Shown: piece after piece, positions 47,483-57,253 of the stretch
Layout of the letters: each line of letters starts with the position of its first letter
Position numbering within the stretch: the stretch's first letter is position 1
NCBI GenBank assembly: GCA_031655335.1
Contig: CP134226.1
Span: forward strand, 124,001 to 188,000
Reading direction: 5' to 3'
DNA: 64,000 nucleotides
DNA from: Thalassospiraceae bacterium LMO-SO8
Lineage (GTDB): Bacteria; Pseudomonadota; Alphaproteobacteria; Rhodospirillales; Casp-alpha2
The notes under the pieces: model-generated
What the model was told of the DNA's origin: nothing
Database searches by the model: none
What the model saw: the letters and a program-made list of their open reading frames with translations, nothing else
Position numbers and translations under genes: made by a program

Positions 47483-47513
47483 GGCTTAATTAAGGCTGCA
47501 TGCATATTAAGCC
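47483..47513. repeat. 8-bp inverted repeat between cysE and the hydrolase gene
   Basis: GGCTTAAT (47483-47490) and ATTAAGCC (47506-47513) are exact inverted copies with a 15-base loop in an AT-rich divergent region. It may be an operator for the plus-strand hydrolase gene, which starts 57 bases on. Confidence 0.4.
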
Positions 47514-47569
47514 AGACCCTGACGCTCGGATATTAACCGAAAGAACCCTTTCAAGGACGTTTATCACCC

Positions 47570-48220
47570 ATGCCAGAAGTCATTTTCAACGGGCCTGAAG
47601 GCCGCATCGAAGGCCGTTATCACCACGCCAATGACCCTAATGCGCCGGTCGCTCTGTTGCTCCACCCCCACCCGGAGTACGGCGGAACCATGAACAACCG
47701 GGTCGTCTATGCCATGTATCAGGCCTTCGTGAAGCGCGGATTCTCGACCCTGCGCTTCAATTTCCGGGGCGTCGGACGGTCCCAGGGCAAGTTCGACAAC
47801 GGCCAGGGCGAACTGAGCGACGCCGCGACGGCGCTCGACTGGATGCAGGGCCACAATCCCAATGCCTCGACCTGCTGGATCGCCGGATTTTCCTTCGGCG
47901 CCTGGATTTCCATGCAGTTGATGATGCGCCGGCCGGAAATTTCGGGCTTCATTTCGGCCTCACCGCCGGCGTCGATCTACGATTTCTCGTTCCTCGCCCC
48001 CTGCCCGGCCTCGGGCCTGCTGATTCACGGCAAGGCCGACGAAGTCGTGCCCGTGGGCTCGGTCGACAAGTTGGTGGAAAAGCTGTCGTCGCAGAAGAAC
48101 ATCGAGATCGACTACCGCACCATCGACAAATGCGACCACTACTTCTCGGAGCACCTGGACAACCTGCTGAAGCATGTCGAGGACTACCTGGACAAGCGCT
48201 TGGTGGAAAAAGCGGCCTAG
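47570..48220 (+). CDS. Alpha/beta hydrolase (COG2945-like)
   Basis: A 216-residue alpha/beta hydrolase of the small COG2945-type group. LLLHPHPEYGGTMNNRVVYA, TLRFNFRGVGRSQG and the nucleophile elbow AGFSFGAWIS are the family signatures. The acid is Asp in GKADEVVP and the His is in KCDHYFSEHL. It has no signal peptide. Relatives are described as hydrolases or esterases of unknown natural substrate. It diverges from the cysE-isc operon. Confidence 0.88.
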   Translation: MPEVIFNGPEGRIEGRYHHANDPNAPVALLLHPHPEYGGTMNNRVVYAMYQAFVKRGFSTLRFNFRGVGRSQGKFDNGQGELSDAATALDWMQGHNPNASTCWIAGFSFGAWISMQLMMRRPEISGFISASPPASIYDFSFLAPCPASGLLIHGKADEVVPVGSVDKLVEKLSSQKNIEIDYRTIDKCDHYFSEHLDNLLKHVEDYLDKRLVEKAA

Positions 48221-48236
48221 GCCCTAGGCTACGCCT

Positions 48237-49343
48237 CTACCCCTCGGCAGGATACAGGCGGCCGCCCGACAGCGGCTCGCCCACGCCCGTGGTCCCCGGA
48301 TAGGTCAGCGCCAGCCCCTTCAGCGCGCGCACGGCAAGGAAGGCGAAGGCCTCGGCCTCCAGCGTGTCGCCGCGCCACCCCGCGTCCTCGACCGGCTGAA
48401 CCTCGGCCCCCAGTGCCCGGCGCAGCCCCTGCATCAGGGCCGCGTTGTGCCGCCCGCCGCCGGTGACCAGCCAGCGTTTGGCGGGCTGCGGGAAGAACTG
48501 CGCGGCGCGGGCCACGGACGCAACCGTAAAGGCCGCCAGCGTCGCCGCCCCGGCGGCCGTCGAAAGCCCCTGAACGGGGGCCAGGTCGAACGCGTTCCGG
48601 TCCAAGGACTTGGGCGGCGGCATGTCGAAATAATCGTGGATCATCAAACTCTTAAGAACGCTCTGATCGGCCACGCCTTGGGCCGACACGGCCCCGTCCC
48701 GGTCCATGGGCTCCCCGATTTTTTCCTGCATCCAGTCATCGAGAAGCGCGTTGCCGGGGCCCGTGTCGAAGGCCAGCAGCGTGCCGCCGTTGCCGATCTC
48801 GTCGGGTCCAATCCAGGTGACGTTACCGACCCCTCCCAGATTGAGAACCGCGAGCGGCCTTTCCAGGCCCCGCGCCAGGGCGCGGTGGTAGACGGGCGCC
48901 AGCGGCGCGCCCTCGCCGCCTGACGCCACATCGTTCAGGCGCAGGTCGCCGGCCACGTCGATCCCCGTTTCCCGCGCCAGCCGCGCGGCATCGCCGATCT
49001 GCCGCGTCACCCCCAATTCGGGGCGGTGAAGCACCGTATGGCCGTGAAAGCCGATGACGCGGATGTCGCCGGGCGATTTTCCCGCCTCTGCCAGCAGGGC
49101 GCGGACCGCGTCGCGGTGACGGTCCGTCAGGCGGCCGATCAGGTCGTTTTCCGGCGCCCGGATCAAAGGATCATGGCCGAGGGCGTCGCGCAGATCGCGG
49201 CGGAAATCGGCGTCATAGGGATGGGTCAAGGCCGGGCCGCGCCAAATCACGGCCTCGCCGTCCGTCTCGATCAGCGCCGCATCGACGCCGTCCATGGACG
49301 TGCCGCTCATCAGCCCGACGGCTAGGCAGGTGTCTTCTGGCAT
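48237..49343 (-). CDS. anmK: Anhydro-N-acetylmuramic acid kinase
   Basis: AnmK phosphorylates and opens 1,6-anhydroMurNAc from peptidoglycan turnover, feeding cell-wall recycling. The 368-residue ASKHA-fold kinase has the hallmark [19 protein letters not shown] at its start, [29 protein letters not shown] and [16 protein letters not shown]. It diverges from tyrS across about 120 bases and its stop converges on the hydrolase gene. A class A PBP lies at the right end of the window, but there is no local recycling operon. Confidence 0.95.
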   Translation of the reverse strand: MPEDTCLAVGLMSGTSMDGVDAALIETDGEAVIWRGPALTHPYDADFRRDLRDALGHDPLIRAPENDLIGRLTDRHRDAVRALLAEAGKSPGDIRVIGFHGHTVLHRPELGVTRQIGDAARLARETGIDVAGDLRLNDVASGGEGAPLAPVYHRALARGLERPLAVLNLGGVGNVTWIGPDEIGNGGTLLAFDTGPGNALLDDWMQEKIGEPMDRDGAVSAQGVADQSVLKSLMIHDYFDMPPPKSLDRNAFDLAPVQGLSTAAGAATLAAFTVASVARAAQFFPQPAKRWLVTGGGRHNAALMQGLRRALGAEVQPVEDAGWRGDTLEAEAFAFLAVRALKGLALTYPGTTGVGEPLSGGRLYPAEG

Positions 49344-49464
49344 GGGTTCCCCCCGGAAAAGATGCGCCGGATTGTGTCGGCCCGTTCCGGCCCGGGCAAG
49401 GCCAGAATGCCCGGCACCGCCAAGGGATTATTGCCCAACCCGCGCGGGCGCGGTAAAAGCCGCC

Positions 49465-50715
49465 ATGACCAAGCTGAAATCCCAATTTCTGAACGACGCC
49501 CAGACGCGCGGATTTATCCATCAGTGCACCGACATGGACGCGCTGGACGCGCTGGCGGCGGCGAAAACGATCACCGCGTACATCGGATTCGATTGCACGG
49601 CGCCATCCCTGCACGCGGGCCATATGGTCTCGATCATGACGCTGCGCCTGTTGCAACGCTCGGGCCACAAGCCGATCGTCCTCATGGGCGGCGGGACGAC
49701 CAAGGTCGGCGACCCGTCCGGCAAGGACGAGATGCGCAAGGCCCTGACCGACGACGACATCGCCGCCAACATGGCCGGCATCAAACAGGTGTTCGCCAAG
49801 TTCCTGACCTTCGGCGACGGGCCGACCGACGCGGTCATGGTCAACAACGCCGACTGGCTGGACCATCTCAACTACCTGGGATTCCTGCGCGACGTGGGCC
49901 GGCATTTCTCCATCAACCGCATGCTGACCTTCGATTCGGTCAAGCTGCGGCTGGAACGGGAACAGCCGCTGACCTTCCTGGAATTCAACTACATGATTCT
50001 CCAGGCCTATGATTTCCTCGAACTGTCCCGCCGCCACGATTGCGCCCTGCAAATGGGCGGATCGGACCAATGGGGCAATATCGTCAACGGCGTCGAACTG
50101 GCCCGCCGGGTCGACAACCGGGGCCTGTTCGGCCTGACCACGCCGCTTTTGACCACCGCGTCGGGCGCCAAGATGGGCAAGACCGCCGCCGGGGCCGTGT
50201 GGCTGAACGAAGACATGCTGAGCCCCTACGACTACTGGCAGTACTGGCGCAACACGGAAGACGCCGACGTCGGCAAGTTCCTGCGCCTGTTCACGGACAT
50301 GCCGCTGGACGAAATCGCGCGCCTGGAAGCCCTCGAAGGGGCCGAATTGAACGAAGCTAAGAAGATCCTGGCGACGGAGATCACGCGCCTGTGTCACGGC
50401 AACGACGCCGCCGAGAGCGCCGCCGAGACGGCGCGCAAGACGTTCGAGCAGGGCGCCCTCGGCGACGACCTGCCGACCATCGACGTGCCGGCGGCCCGCC
50501 TGAACGCCGGCGTGCCCGTGTTCGAGCTGTTCCGCGAGGCCGGTCTGGCCGCGTCCAACGGCGAGGCGCGGCGCCTGATCAAGGGCGGCGGCGCGCGCCT
50601 CAATGATGAGAAGATCGCGTCGGAAACGGCGACCGCCGGATCGGGCGATCTCAAGGACGGGGTCCTCAAGCTCAGCGCCGGCAAGAAGCGCCACGCCCTG
50701 GTGCGGGCGGTCTGA
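49465..50715 (+). CDS. tyrS: Tyrosyl-tRNA synthetase
   Basis: A class I aminoacyl-tRNA synthetase of 416 residues. The HIGH-type motif is in [13 protein letters not shown], the tyrosine-binding region is [15 protein letters not shown], the KMSKS-type motif is KMGKT, and a C-terminal S4 RNA-binding domain ([20 protein letters not shown]) is present. The start ATG (MTKLKSQFL) is 121 bases from the divergent anmK start. A glycosyltransferase gene follows after 8 bases. Confidence 0.96.
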   Translation: MTKLKSQFLNDAQTRGFIHQCTDMDALDALAAAKTITAYIGFDCTAPSLHAGHMVSIMTLRLLQRSGHKPIVLMGGGTTKVGDPSGKDEMRKALTDDDIAANMAGIKQVFAKFLTFGDGPTDAVMVNNADWLDHLNYLGFLRDVGRHFSINRMLTFDSVKLRLEREQPLTFLEFNYMILQAYDFLELSRRHDCALQMGGSDQWGNIVNGVELARRVDNRGLFGLTTPLLTTASGAKMGKTAAGAVWLNEDMLSPYDYWQYWRNTEDADVGKFLRLFTDMPLDEIARLEALEGAELNEAKKILATEITRLCHGNDAAESAAETARKTFEQGALGDDLPTIDVPAARLNAGVPVFELFREAGLAASNGEARRLIKGGGARLNDEKIASETATAGSGDLKDGVLKLSAGKKRHALVRAV

Positions 50716-50723
50716 CAGGCCCG

Positions 50724-52271
50724 ATGGCGGAAAGCGCGTCGCGTCTGTCCCGCCTGCTTGACCGCAACCTCGCGATCCTGACCGACCAGCCGGGCCCGCC
50801 CCTCGTGGTCGGCGTGATCATCCTGGCCATGGCCCTGATCCGGGCCACCCTGTTTCCCGGCACCGGTGGGGACGACGGGGAACAGCTGATCTTCTCGCAA
50901 TTCTTCGCCTGGGGCTATCAGGTCCGCAATCCGCCGCTCTACACCTGGCTGGTCATGGCCGTGTCCCAGGTCACGGGGCCCGGCCTGTGGGGGGTCAACA
51001 TCGTCAAGTTCGGCCTGCTGTTCGCCATGTACATGTTCCTGTGGCGGGCGGCGCTGCGCCTGTTCGCCACGCGGGCCCTGGCCGGGCTGGCGGCCCTGGC
51101 GCCGGTGCTATTCTATTTCGTGGCCTGGGAAGTCGTCACCGGGTTCAGCCACACGGTCCTGACGGCCTGCCTCTATGCGGCGGTTCTGTGGCTTTTGCTG
51201 CGCCTGCGCGACGATGCGGCCGGCCGCTTGTCGGACTATGCGCTGCTCGGCCTCGCCATCGGCCTCGGCGGGCTCGCCAAATACGCCTTCTGGATTTTCC
51301 TGGCCTGCCTGCTGGCGGCGGCGATGACGGACCGCGACCTGCGCCGCCGGATTTTATCGCCCTGGCTGCTTCTGACCCTGGCCGTGGCGGCGGCGGTCCT
51401 GGCCCCCCATTACCTGTGGCTGGCCGAGCGCCTGGACATTCTGGCCGCGCAAGCAGGCGAAACGGCCGCCGCCCATGGCGGGTTTTCCCTGACCGGCCTG
51501 GGCCACGGCGTGAAGGCGGCGGCGGGTTTCCTGTCACCGTTCTGGCTGATCGCGCTGATCTGTTTTCCGGCGGCGTTCCGCCCGTTGCAGACGTCCGCCC
51601 ATCCCATGGCTCGGGTTCTCGGCCTCTACATGATCCTGGTCCTCGCCGCGACCGCCGTCGGCACCCTGATCCAGCCCGAGTTCCGCATCCGCACCCATTA
51701 CATGTTCGTGCTGCTGTTCGCGCCGGTCTGGGTGCTGCTGCGGGCCGAGGCGGCGGGTGCACCGATCCCCCGCCAACGAACACTCGCGGCCTTGATCACC
51801 CTGGTCCTCTGGGCCCAGCCCTCGGCCCTGATCGCCAAGTATCTGTTCGAGCCGCTGTCCTGCGGACGCTGCCAGCACCACATCCCCTACGCCGACCTGG
51901 CCGCCAGGATTAAAGCCATGGGATTCACGGGCGGTACCGTCGTCGCCTATTGGCATCCGGACCCGCTGCCCGGCAACCTGCGCGCGGCCCTGCCGGATGC
52001 GCGGGTCATCAGCCTGAAGCATCCCGACGTCCTCCCGCCCCTGGCGCCCGGGGCCGCCGGTCAATGCCTCGTGGTCTGGTCGGCGGACGCCGCGCGCGAC
52101 AACCGGCCCACCGCCATCGCCGGCGCCAACAGTCTGCTCGATGCCGGCATCGCCCCGGACACGCCACAGCGTCTGGTGATTTCACCGCTGGAGGGATTGC
52201 CGATGTTGACCGGCGGCAAGACGGCGGCGCTCGGCGTGATCCTGACCCCCGGCGCGGGCGACTGCCGCTAA
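50724..52271 (+). CDS. GT39-like membrane glycosyltransferase (copy 1)
   Basis: A 515-residue protein with about 10-12 transmembrane helices and the ArnT/PMT-like arrangement: an acidic pair in the first periplasmic loop (GTGGDDGEQL), then QVRNPPLYTWLVMAVSQVTG. A soluble C-terminal part begins at CGRCQHHIPYADLAARIKAM and continues GGTVVAYWHPDPLPGNLRAA. Such enzymes transfer a sugar from a polyprenyl-phosphate donor to lipids or proteins in the periplasm; the substrate is unknown. It is a clear paralog of the convergent gene downstream. Confidence 0.85.
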   Translation: MAESASRLSRLLDRNLAILTDQPGPPLVVGVIILAMALIRATLFPGTGGDDGEQLIFSQFFAWGYQVRNPPLYTWLVMAVSQVTGPGLWGVNIVKFGLLFAMYMFLWRAALRLFATRALAGLAALAPVLFYFVAWEVVTGFSHTVLTACLYAAVLWLLLRLRDDAAGRLSDYALLGLAIGLGGLAKYAFWIFLACLLAAAMTDRDLRRRILSPWLLLTLAVAAAVLAPHYLWLAERLDILAAQAGETAAAHGGFSLTGLGHGVKAAAGFLSPFWLIALICFPAAFRPLQTSAHPMARVLGLYMILVLAATAVGTLIQPEFRIRTHYMFVLLFAPVWVLLRAEAAGAPIPRQRTLAALITLVLWAQPSALIAKYLFEPLSCGRCQHHIPYADLAARIKAMGFTGGTVVAYWHPDPLPGNLRAALPDARVISLKHPDVLPPLAPGAAGQCLVVWSADAARDNRPTAIAGANSLLDAGIAPDTPQRLVISPLEGLPMLTGGKTAALGVILTPGAGDCR

Positions 52272-52282
52272 GGCCAAGCCCG

Positions 52283-53827
52283 CTAGCGGCAGGTGCCCTC
52301 GCCGTCCAGCACCACGAAGGACCAGGACAGACGTTTGTCCGGATTGCCCGGCAAGGGATGCGTGCTTCGGCGGAAGATCGTCTGCTTCGGCACGGGGATG
52401 CCGCCCCGCAGGTCTTCGACCAGCATCCGCCCCTCCCCGCCCTCGGACGGCCCACCGGACCAGATCAGCGCGCATTTGCCGCCTTCCCCCGCCTGCCCGG
52501 CGGCGTTCAGGGGCGGCATGTAATCGCGCCACCGGGTACTGATCACGCGGGCATGGGGGAAATAGCGGCGCAAATTTCCGGCGATCTGGTTCGGACGATC
52601 CACGGCGACGATGGTCCCGGCGCTGAACCCGGCGACGGCCAGACTGCGGGCAAGCTCCTCGTAAGGGACGAAGAAATTGCATTTGCGGCAGGTCTGAGGA
52701 CCCAGAATGCCCCGCCCGACAAGGCCCGCCGGCACGGCAAGCGTCACGACCAGAAGGGCGGCCGTGAACCAATGCAGACGGCGTTCCGCCCCGTCGGCAT
52801 CCGTGAACACCTTGATGCGCAGCAGCAGGTAAAGCGGCAGCGGGAACCACACCACCACCCAGTTGTTGCGCACGTCCGCCGCCCCCGTGACCAGGATCGC
52901 CGCGACGCAAACCACCACCAGCACCAGCAGATAGGTTTCCAGGAATCGTCCCGAATTGATCAGACGCGCCGACGGACGGGGCAGCGGCGCCAAGGCCCCG
53001 GGGAACATCCCCAAGGCGAACGGCAGGAACGGCGACACCAGACCGAGGGTCGCCAGGGTGAATTGCCCAAGCCCCCGGCCCGCCGCCGCCAGCCGGTCAT
53101 CGACCACGGGGAACAGGCGCCCGGCCCCGGCGGCGGCGGCCAGGGCGTCGGCATCGGTCAGGAAATGAACCAGGGGAAGCGCCGCGATCCCGGCGGCCAG
53201 GATCATCGCCGCCAGAAAGCGCAGACCAAACACGCGGCCCCGCAGCCCCGGATGCCGCCACGCGGCGGCCAGCAGCGGCACCAAGAACAGGATGAAATTG
53301 TATTTCGCGAGCAGGCCCGTGGCGACCGCCAGGGCAACCCACAGATAGTCCAGCCATCCGAACCGTGTTTCCAGACGCAGGACCAGCCAGAACGCCGCCG
53401 CCATGGCCGCCAGCAGCAGGACCGTATGAGAATAGCTGACGACCGTTTCCCAGCCGATGAAATAACAGGCGACCAGCGACAGCGGCGCCAGGGCGGCGAA
53501 CAGGCTGTCCGTGAACAGCCGCCGCGCGGCCTGATAGGCAAAGACATAGAACGCGGCGAGCAACGCGTATTTGACCCCGACCACCGCCCCCATGGCGGGG
53601 CCCATGATCTCCTCTGCCGCGCGGATCAGCCAGGCGTAGAGCGGCGGCTGGCCCGTCTTGTAGGCGAGCGCCCAGGACTGTGTGTAATAAAGGATTTCCG
53701 CGTCATCGTCGGAGCCCCCCGGAAACAACGACAGACGCAGGACCAGCAGAACCGCCACATAGGTCGCCAACGCCACAGCCAACCGGCCCGGGCCGGCGGC
53801 AATGATCCGGCCGGTCAAAGCGTTCAT
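52283..53827 (-). CDS. GT39-like membrane glycosyltransferase (copy 2)
   Basis: A 514-residue paralog of the preceding gene in the opposite orientation; the stops are 11 bases apart. It has the same order: acidic first loop (GGSDDDAEILYYTQ), KTGQPPLYAWLIRAAEEIMG, many transmembrane helices, and a C-terminal domain starting CRKCNFFVPYEELARSLAVA with GGNLRR-like IAGNLRRYFPHARVISTRW. A conserved CxxC occurs in both copies. Its start overlaps the AsmA-like gene's stop by 4 bases, so the two are coupled, hinting at an envelope-lipid role. Confidence 0.85.
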   Translation of the reverse strand: MNALTGRIIAAGPGRLAVALATYVAVLLVLRLSLFPGGSDDDAEILYYTQSWALAYKTGQPPLYAWLIRAAEEIMGPAMGAVVGVKYALLAAFYVFAYQAARRLFTDSLFAALAPLSLVACYFIGWETVVSYSHTVLLLAAMAAAFWLVLRLETRFGWLDYLWVALAVATGLLAKYNFILFLVPLLAAAWRHPGLRGRVFGLRFLAAMILAAGIAALPLVHFLTDADALAAAAGAGRLFPVVDDRLAAAGRGLGQFTLATLGLVSPFLPFALGMFPGALAPLPRPSARLINSGRFLETYLLVLVVVCVAAILVTGAADVRNNWVVVWFPLPLYLLLRIKVFTDADGAERRLHWFTAALLVVTLAVPAGLVGRGILGPQTCRKCNFFVPYEELARSLAVAGFSAGTIVAVDRPNQIAGNLRRYFPHARVISTRWRDYMPPLNAAGQAGEGGKCALIWSGGPSEGGEGRMLVEDLRGGIPVPKQTIFRRSTHPLPGNPDKRLSWSFVVLDGEGTCR

Positions 53828-56800
53828 TTCGGCGTCGGGACGGGATTTAGGTCTTTGGGCGCCGACGGTGAATCCCCGAACACGCCGAACAGTCGGCGCA
53901 GGAACCCGGGGGCGAGTGCCGACAGCGGATTGACATCGACCTTTGGATCTTCCTGCGGGCCGGTCATGCGGAAGTTGGCGGCGAACAGACCGCTGCCCTT
54001 CTCGCCGCCGGTGAAGATGTTGCCCAGGATCGGAATGCGCCCCAAGGCCGAATTGATGGCATAGGCCGGCACGACCGTGCCTTCCAAGTCGACGATATCG
54101 GCATGGGTATAGACCGTGCCCGAGGCCGTGAAGCCGAGCGACGCGCCCGCCGCGCGGGCGTCGGCAATTTCGACCACGCCCGAGCGCATGGTGAAGGGAA
54201 TGTCGAGCACGGCGAAGCCCAGGCCGTCGCCTTGCAGCGCATCCAGGATGCCGGTCAGCGCCATGATGCTGACCAGATGGGCCAAGGCCGGTGCCTTCAG
54301 AACGCGGTAATCGCGGATCAGCAGACGGCCTTTCAGGGGATGATCGGGTTGGCTGTCGTCGAAGGTGCCTGTCAATTGCAGGGCGCCGCCCTGCATGTTG
54401 TCGTAGAATCCCAGCGTGCGCAGCACGATGCCCGCGTCGGCGGTGCTGATATCAACCGTGCGGTTGCCGCCGTTCGGTCCCGGCTTGAGTTCCACGTTCA
54501 ACGCCGTGGCGCCGTCGAGTACCGATTTCAGATAAACCGTGCGCCAGATATCGCCTTCACGCTGGAACGTGCCGGACACATCGCTCAGGGCCCGTTTGTC
54601 GTCGATCCAGACCTTGTCGAATTCGGCGGCGAGCACGAAGTCCCCCAGCAACTCCCCGCCCTTGCTTTCGGTCAGTTCCTTCCACACCGGCGACAGGTCG
54701 AGCCCCGCGCCATGGAACCCCAGGTCCCAGGCGCCGTCGGCGCGGCGGATCAACGCCCCCTTCATGTCCGTGCGGCCGTGGTTGATGCGCGTGAAATCGA
54801 TGCGTTGAACGGATTTTCCGTCGTCCTCGAACGTCCCCCGCCCGGCGACGGCCAGATCCTCGGCATAGAGCGCGAAATGGGTGATCTCGCGCGCCTTATC
54901 CTGCTTGAAGGTGATGTTCATTTCCGCCCGGCCGGCGGCCCCAAAGGGTTTCTTCCATTTCACCCGGTCGACGGCCAGTTGCGCCTCGGCCAGGTCGGCG
55001 CGGACCTCGACCCGCGTTTCGCCGTCGTTCAGCACCGTGAAGCGCAGGTTGGCACCGACGGCGCCGCTGACGTATTCCTCGTTCAGAAGGCCGACGTTCA
55101 GGCCCAATTGGCGGATGCGCTCGACATCGGGAATCCGCCCGGACAGGTCCAGGATCGTGCGGAAGGCGACCTTCTCGCCGAAGTTCTCGCGCCAGGAAAT
55201 ATCCGCCGGCATGCCGGCGACGATGCCGTTGCCCTTGACCTCCATGCCGCGTTTGTCGATGGACATGGTCAGGTCGGCCGCGTCCAGATCGAAGCCGTGC
55301 AGGGCATGGGGAATCGCGGCGTCGCGCAGGCGCGCGTCGGCGGCGATGTTCACGTCCGCCAGCTTCAGATCGAGGATCAACGGAAACGCGATGCGCAGAC
55401 GGACCTTTGCCGCCCCCTTGGTGCCCTTGGGATCGACCTCCATCTTGGCCGCATAGGCCAGCGGCGGATGGTCGATCAAGGCCAGCGCCTTGTCGAGCTG
55501 ACCCGCGATCGTGGCCTGGATTTCCGCCTGTTCCCGGTCGGTCGACAGGCCAGTGATGAACAACTGCCCTTCGCTGAGCGTCATCCCGCCCGATTTCCCC
55601 TGGCTGACGAAGACGTCAAAGCGTTTGTGGGTAAAGGTCGATTTGCCCGCCAAGTCCGTGATGTCCGGCATGCCGGGAAGATAGGACAGGACCGTGTCCC
55701 GGAAATCCATGTCGCCAACCACCGAGGTCAGCGCCCAGCCGCCTGCCCCGCCGCTGACGTGGACCTTCATGTTGAGGCGCGGCACCACGCCGTCCTTCAC
55801 GTTTTCCGTCCACCAGTTGTAGACATCGGGCGCCCACTCCGGGGCCCAGTACTTCCGGATGTCCTTCAGCGGGGCGTTCTGAAGCGCCACGTCGAAGGCG
55901 CCCACGGCGCTTCCCGTCGCGTCTTCCACGGTGCCGGTCAGCGTGGCCTGCGGGCCGCCCGTGTCGACGGCAAGCCGCGAGATTTCCAAGCGATCGTCAT
56001 CCATCCAGTATTTGCCGGAAAACTGCAGCCCGGCGACCGGCAGGCGGTGCGCCGCCGAGCCCGGAGAACGCACGCTTTCCCCTTCCTTGGTGACAACGGT
56101 GAAATCGTGGACTTCCGCCGTCCGGGCGCGGCCGTCATAGCGCCCGGCAAGAACAAGGGATTTGACCGCGATCGCTTCCTGATACGGATCCGGGGTGCGT
56201 ATCTCGCCCTCGCCACCTGTGAAGCGGAAGCCGATATCCTCGGGCGGGCCGTTGACGGTCATGCCCAGGGTAACCGTGCCCTTGAGCGGAAGCTGAATGC
56301 TTTCGAACCGCTTGAGGGATTCGTGGAAACCGGCAAGCGCCTTCGGATCCAGATCGGTGAAGGCGACGCTGACGGCCAGGCGCCCCTCGTTGACGAGATA
56401 GCTGCCCTTGGCCGTGACCTCGGACCGGCGGCCGTTCATATCCATCTGCAAGGCGACCTCGCCCTGAATCCCCGCGCCGTCGCGGACCAGGCGAATGTCG
56501 GCGACCGGCGCGGTCCATCGCCGGCCCAGGATTTCATCGACGATCACCGTTTCCGCGCCGATGATGTTGAGACGCGACAGATAGGCCAGTTGCGCCCCCG
56601 CATCCGGACCGGCCCCGGCCTTGGCGACCAGCAGGTCGAGCAGCCCGCTGCCCAACCCCTTGCCGTCGGAAATATCCTTGCCGTCGGATTGGGCGTTGCC
56701 CAGATTGACCTCGAACGTGCCGTCGGCGCCGCGCCGCAGAACCAGGCGTGGGCCGAACAGCTCGACGCTTTTCGGCACGATCGCGCCACGCCGGATCAGG

Positions 56801-57171
56801 GCCTGACTGGACAGCGAGAACGAAACTTCGGGGATCGCGGCGACGATGGCGCCCGCGCGGTCGTAGACCAGAACGTCGAGCACACGGATGTCGAGGGCGC
56901 GCTCCCACCCGGCCCAGGTCAGGATGGTGTCGCCCAGTTCGACCTGCATGTCGGGGCTGCGTTCGTTGAGCGCCTGTTCGATATAGGGCGTGAGGAAGCT
57001 GAGGGAGATCGGCCCCTTGGATAATTGCCACGACAGCAGGCCCGCGACGATGGCCACGCCCGCCAGCAGGCCGCCGGCAAGATGCGCGGCACCCCGGCAC
57101 CACCGCTTGAGATGGCCACCCGTCCGATTCTCACCCTGCCCGCCGTGTTGTTCGACGTCGTTTGCCACCAC
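53824..57171 (-). CDS. AsmA/YhdP-like large envelope protein
   Basis: An 1115-residue protein with one N-terminal transmembrane helix (LAGGLLAGVAIVAGLLSWQL) and a long periplasmic part. The part after the helix, SFLTPYIEQALNERSPDMQV and LDVLVYDRAGAIVAAIPEVS, matches the DUF3971/YhdP type. The C-terminal AsmA-like region contains ALQLTGTFDDSQPDHPLKGR and LSALAPGFLRRLFG. Bacterial AsmA-like proteins are repeating-beta-groove bridges thought to move phospholipids between membranes. The start is one of two adjacent GTG codons behind GGAGG. It diverges from glnE. Confidence 0.87.
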   Translation of the reverse strand: MVANDVEQHGGQGENRTGGHLKRWCRGAAHLAGGLLAGVAIVAGLLSWQLSKGPISLSFLTPYIEQALNERSPDMQVELGDTILTWAGWERALDIRVLDVLVYDRAGAIVAAIPEVSFSLSSQALIRRGAIVPKSVELFGPRLVLRRGADGTFEVNLGNAQSDGKDISDGKGLGSGLLDLLVAKAGAGPDAGAQLAYLSRLNIIGAETVIVDEILGRRWTAPVADIRLVRDGAGIQGEVALQMDMNGRRSEVTAKGSYLVNEGRLAVSVAFTDLDPKALAGFHESLKRFESIQLPLKGTVTLGMTVNGPPEDIGFRFTGGEGEIRTPDPYQEAIAVKSLVLAGRYDGRARTAEVHDFTVVTKEGESVRSPGSAAHRLPVAGLQFSGKYWMDDDRLEISRLAVDTGGPQATLTGTVEDATGSAVGAFDVALQNAPLKDIRKYWAPEWAPDVYNWWTENVKDGVVPRLNMKVHVSGGAGGWALTSVVGDMDFRDTVLSYLPGMPDITDLAGKSTFTHKRFDVFVSQGKSGGMTLSEGQLFITGLSTDREQAEIQATIAGQLDKALALIDHPPLAYAAKMEVDPKGTKGAAKVRLRIAFPLILDLKLADVNIAADARLRDAAIPHALHGFDLDAADLTMSIDKRGMEVKGNGIVAGMPADISWRENFGEKVAFRTILDLSGRIPDVERIRQLGLNVGLLNEEYVSGAVGANLRFTVLNDGETRVEVRADLAEAQLAVDRVKWKKPFGAAGRAEMNITFKQDKAREITHFALYAEDLAVAGRGTFEDDGKSVQRIDFTRINHGRTDMKGALIRRADGAWDLGFHGAGLDLSPVWKELTESKGGELLGDFVLAAEFDKVWIDDKRALSDVSGTFQREGDIWRTVYLKSVLDGATALNVELKPGPNGGNRTVDISTADAGIVLRTLGFYDNMQGGALQLTGTFDDSQPDHPLKGRLLIRDYRVLKAPALAHLVSIMALTGILDALQGDGLGFAVLDIPFTMRSGVVEIADARAAGASLGFTASGTVYTHADIVDLEGTVVPAYAINSALGRIPILGNIFTGGEKGSGLFAANFRMTGPQEDPKVDVNPLSALAPGFLRRLFGVFGDSPSAPKDLNPVPTPK

Positions 57172-57253
57172 GCCTCCGTTAGCGCGCTTGACCCCAGTTT
57201 TTGCTTACCGCAGTGTTCAGGCCCCCCCAAGGCCTGAGAAACAAGTGATTAGT

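Noticed and set aside
54103-57024. 973-codon plus-strand open frame opposite the AsmA-like gene
   Set aside because: High-GC antisense frame without domain motifs; the minus-strand frame has a signal anchor, a family match and a ribosome site.
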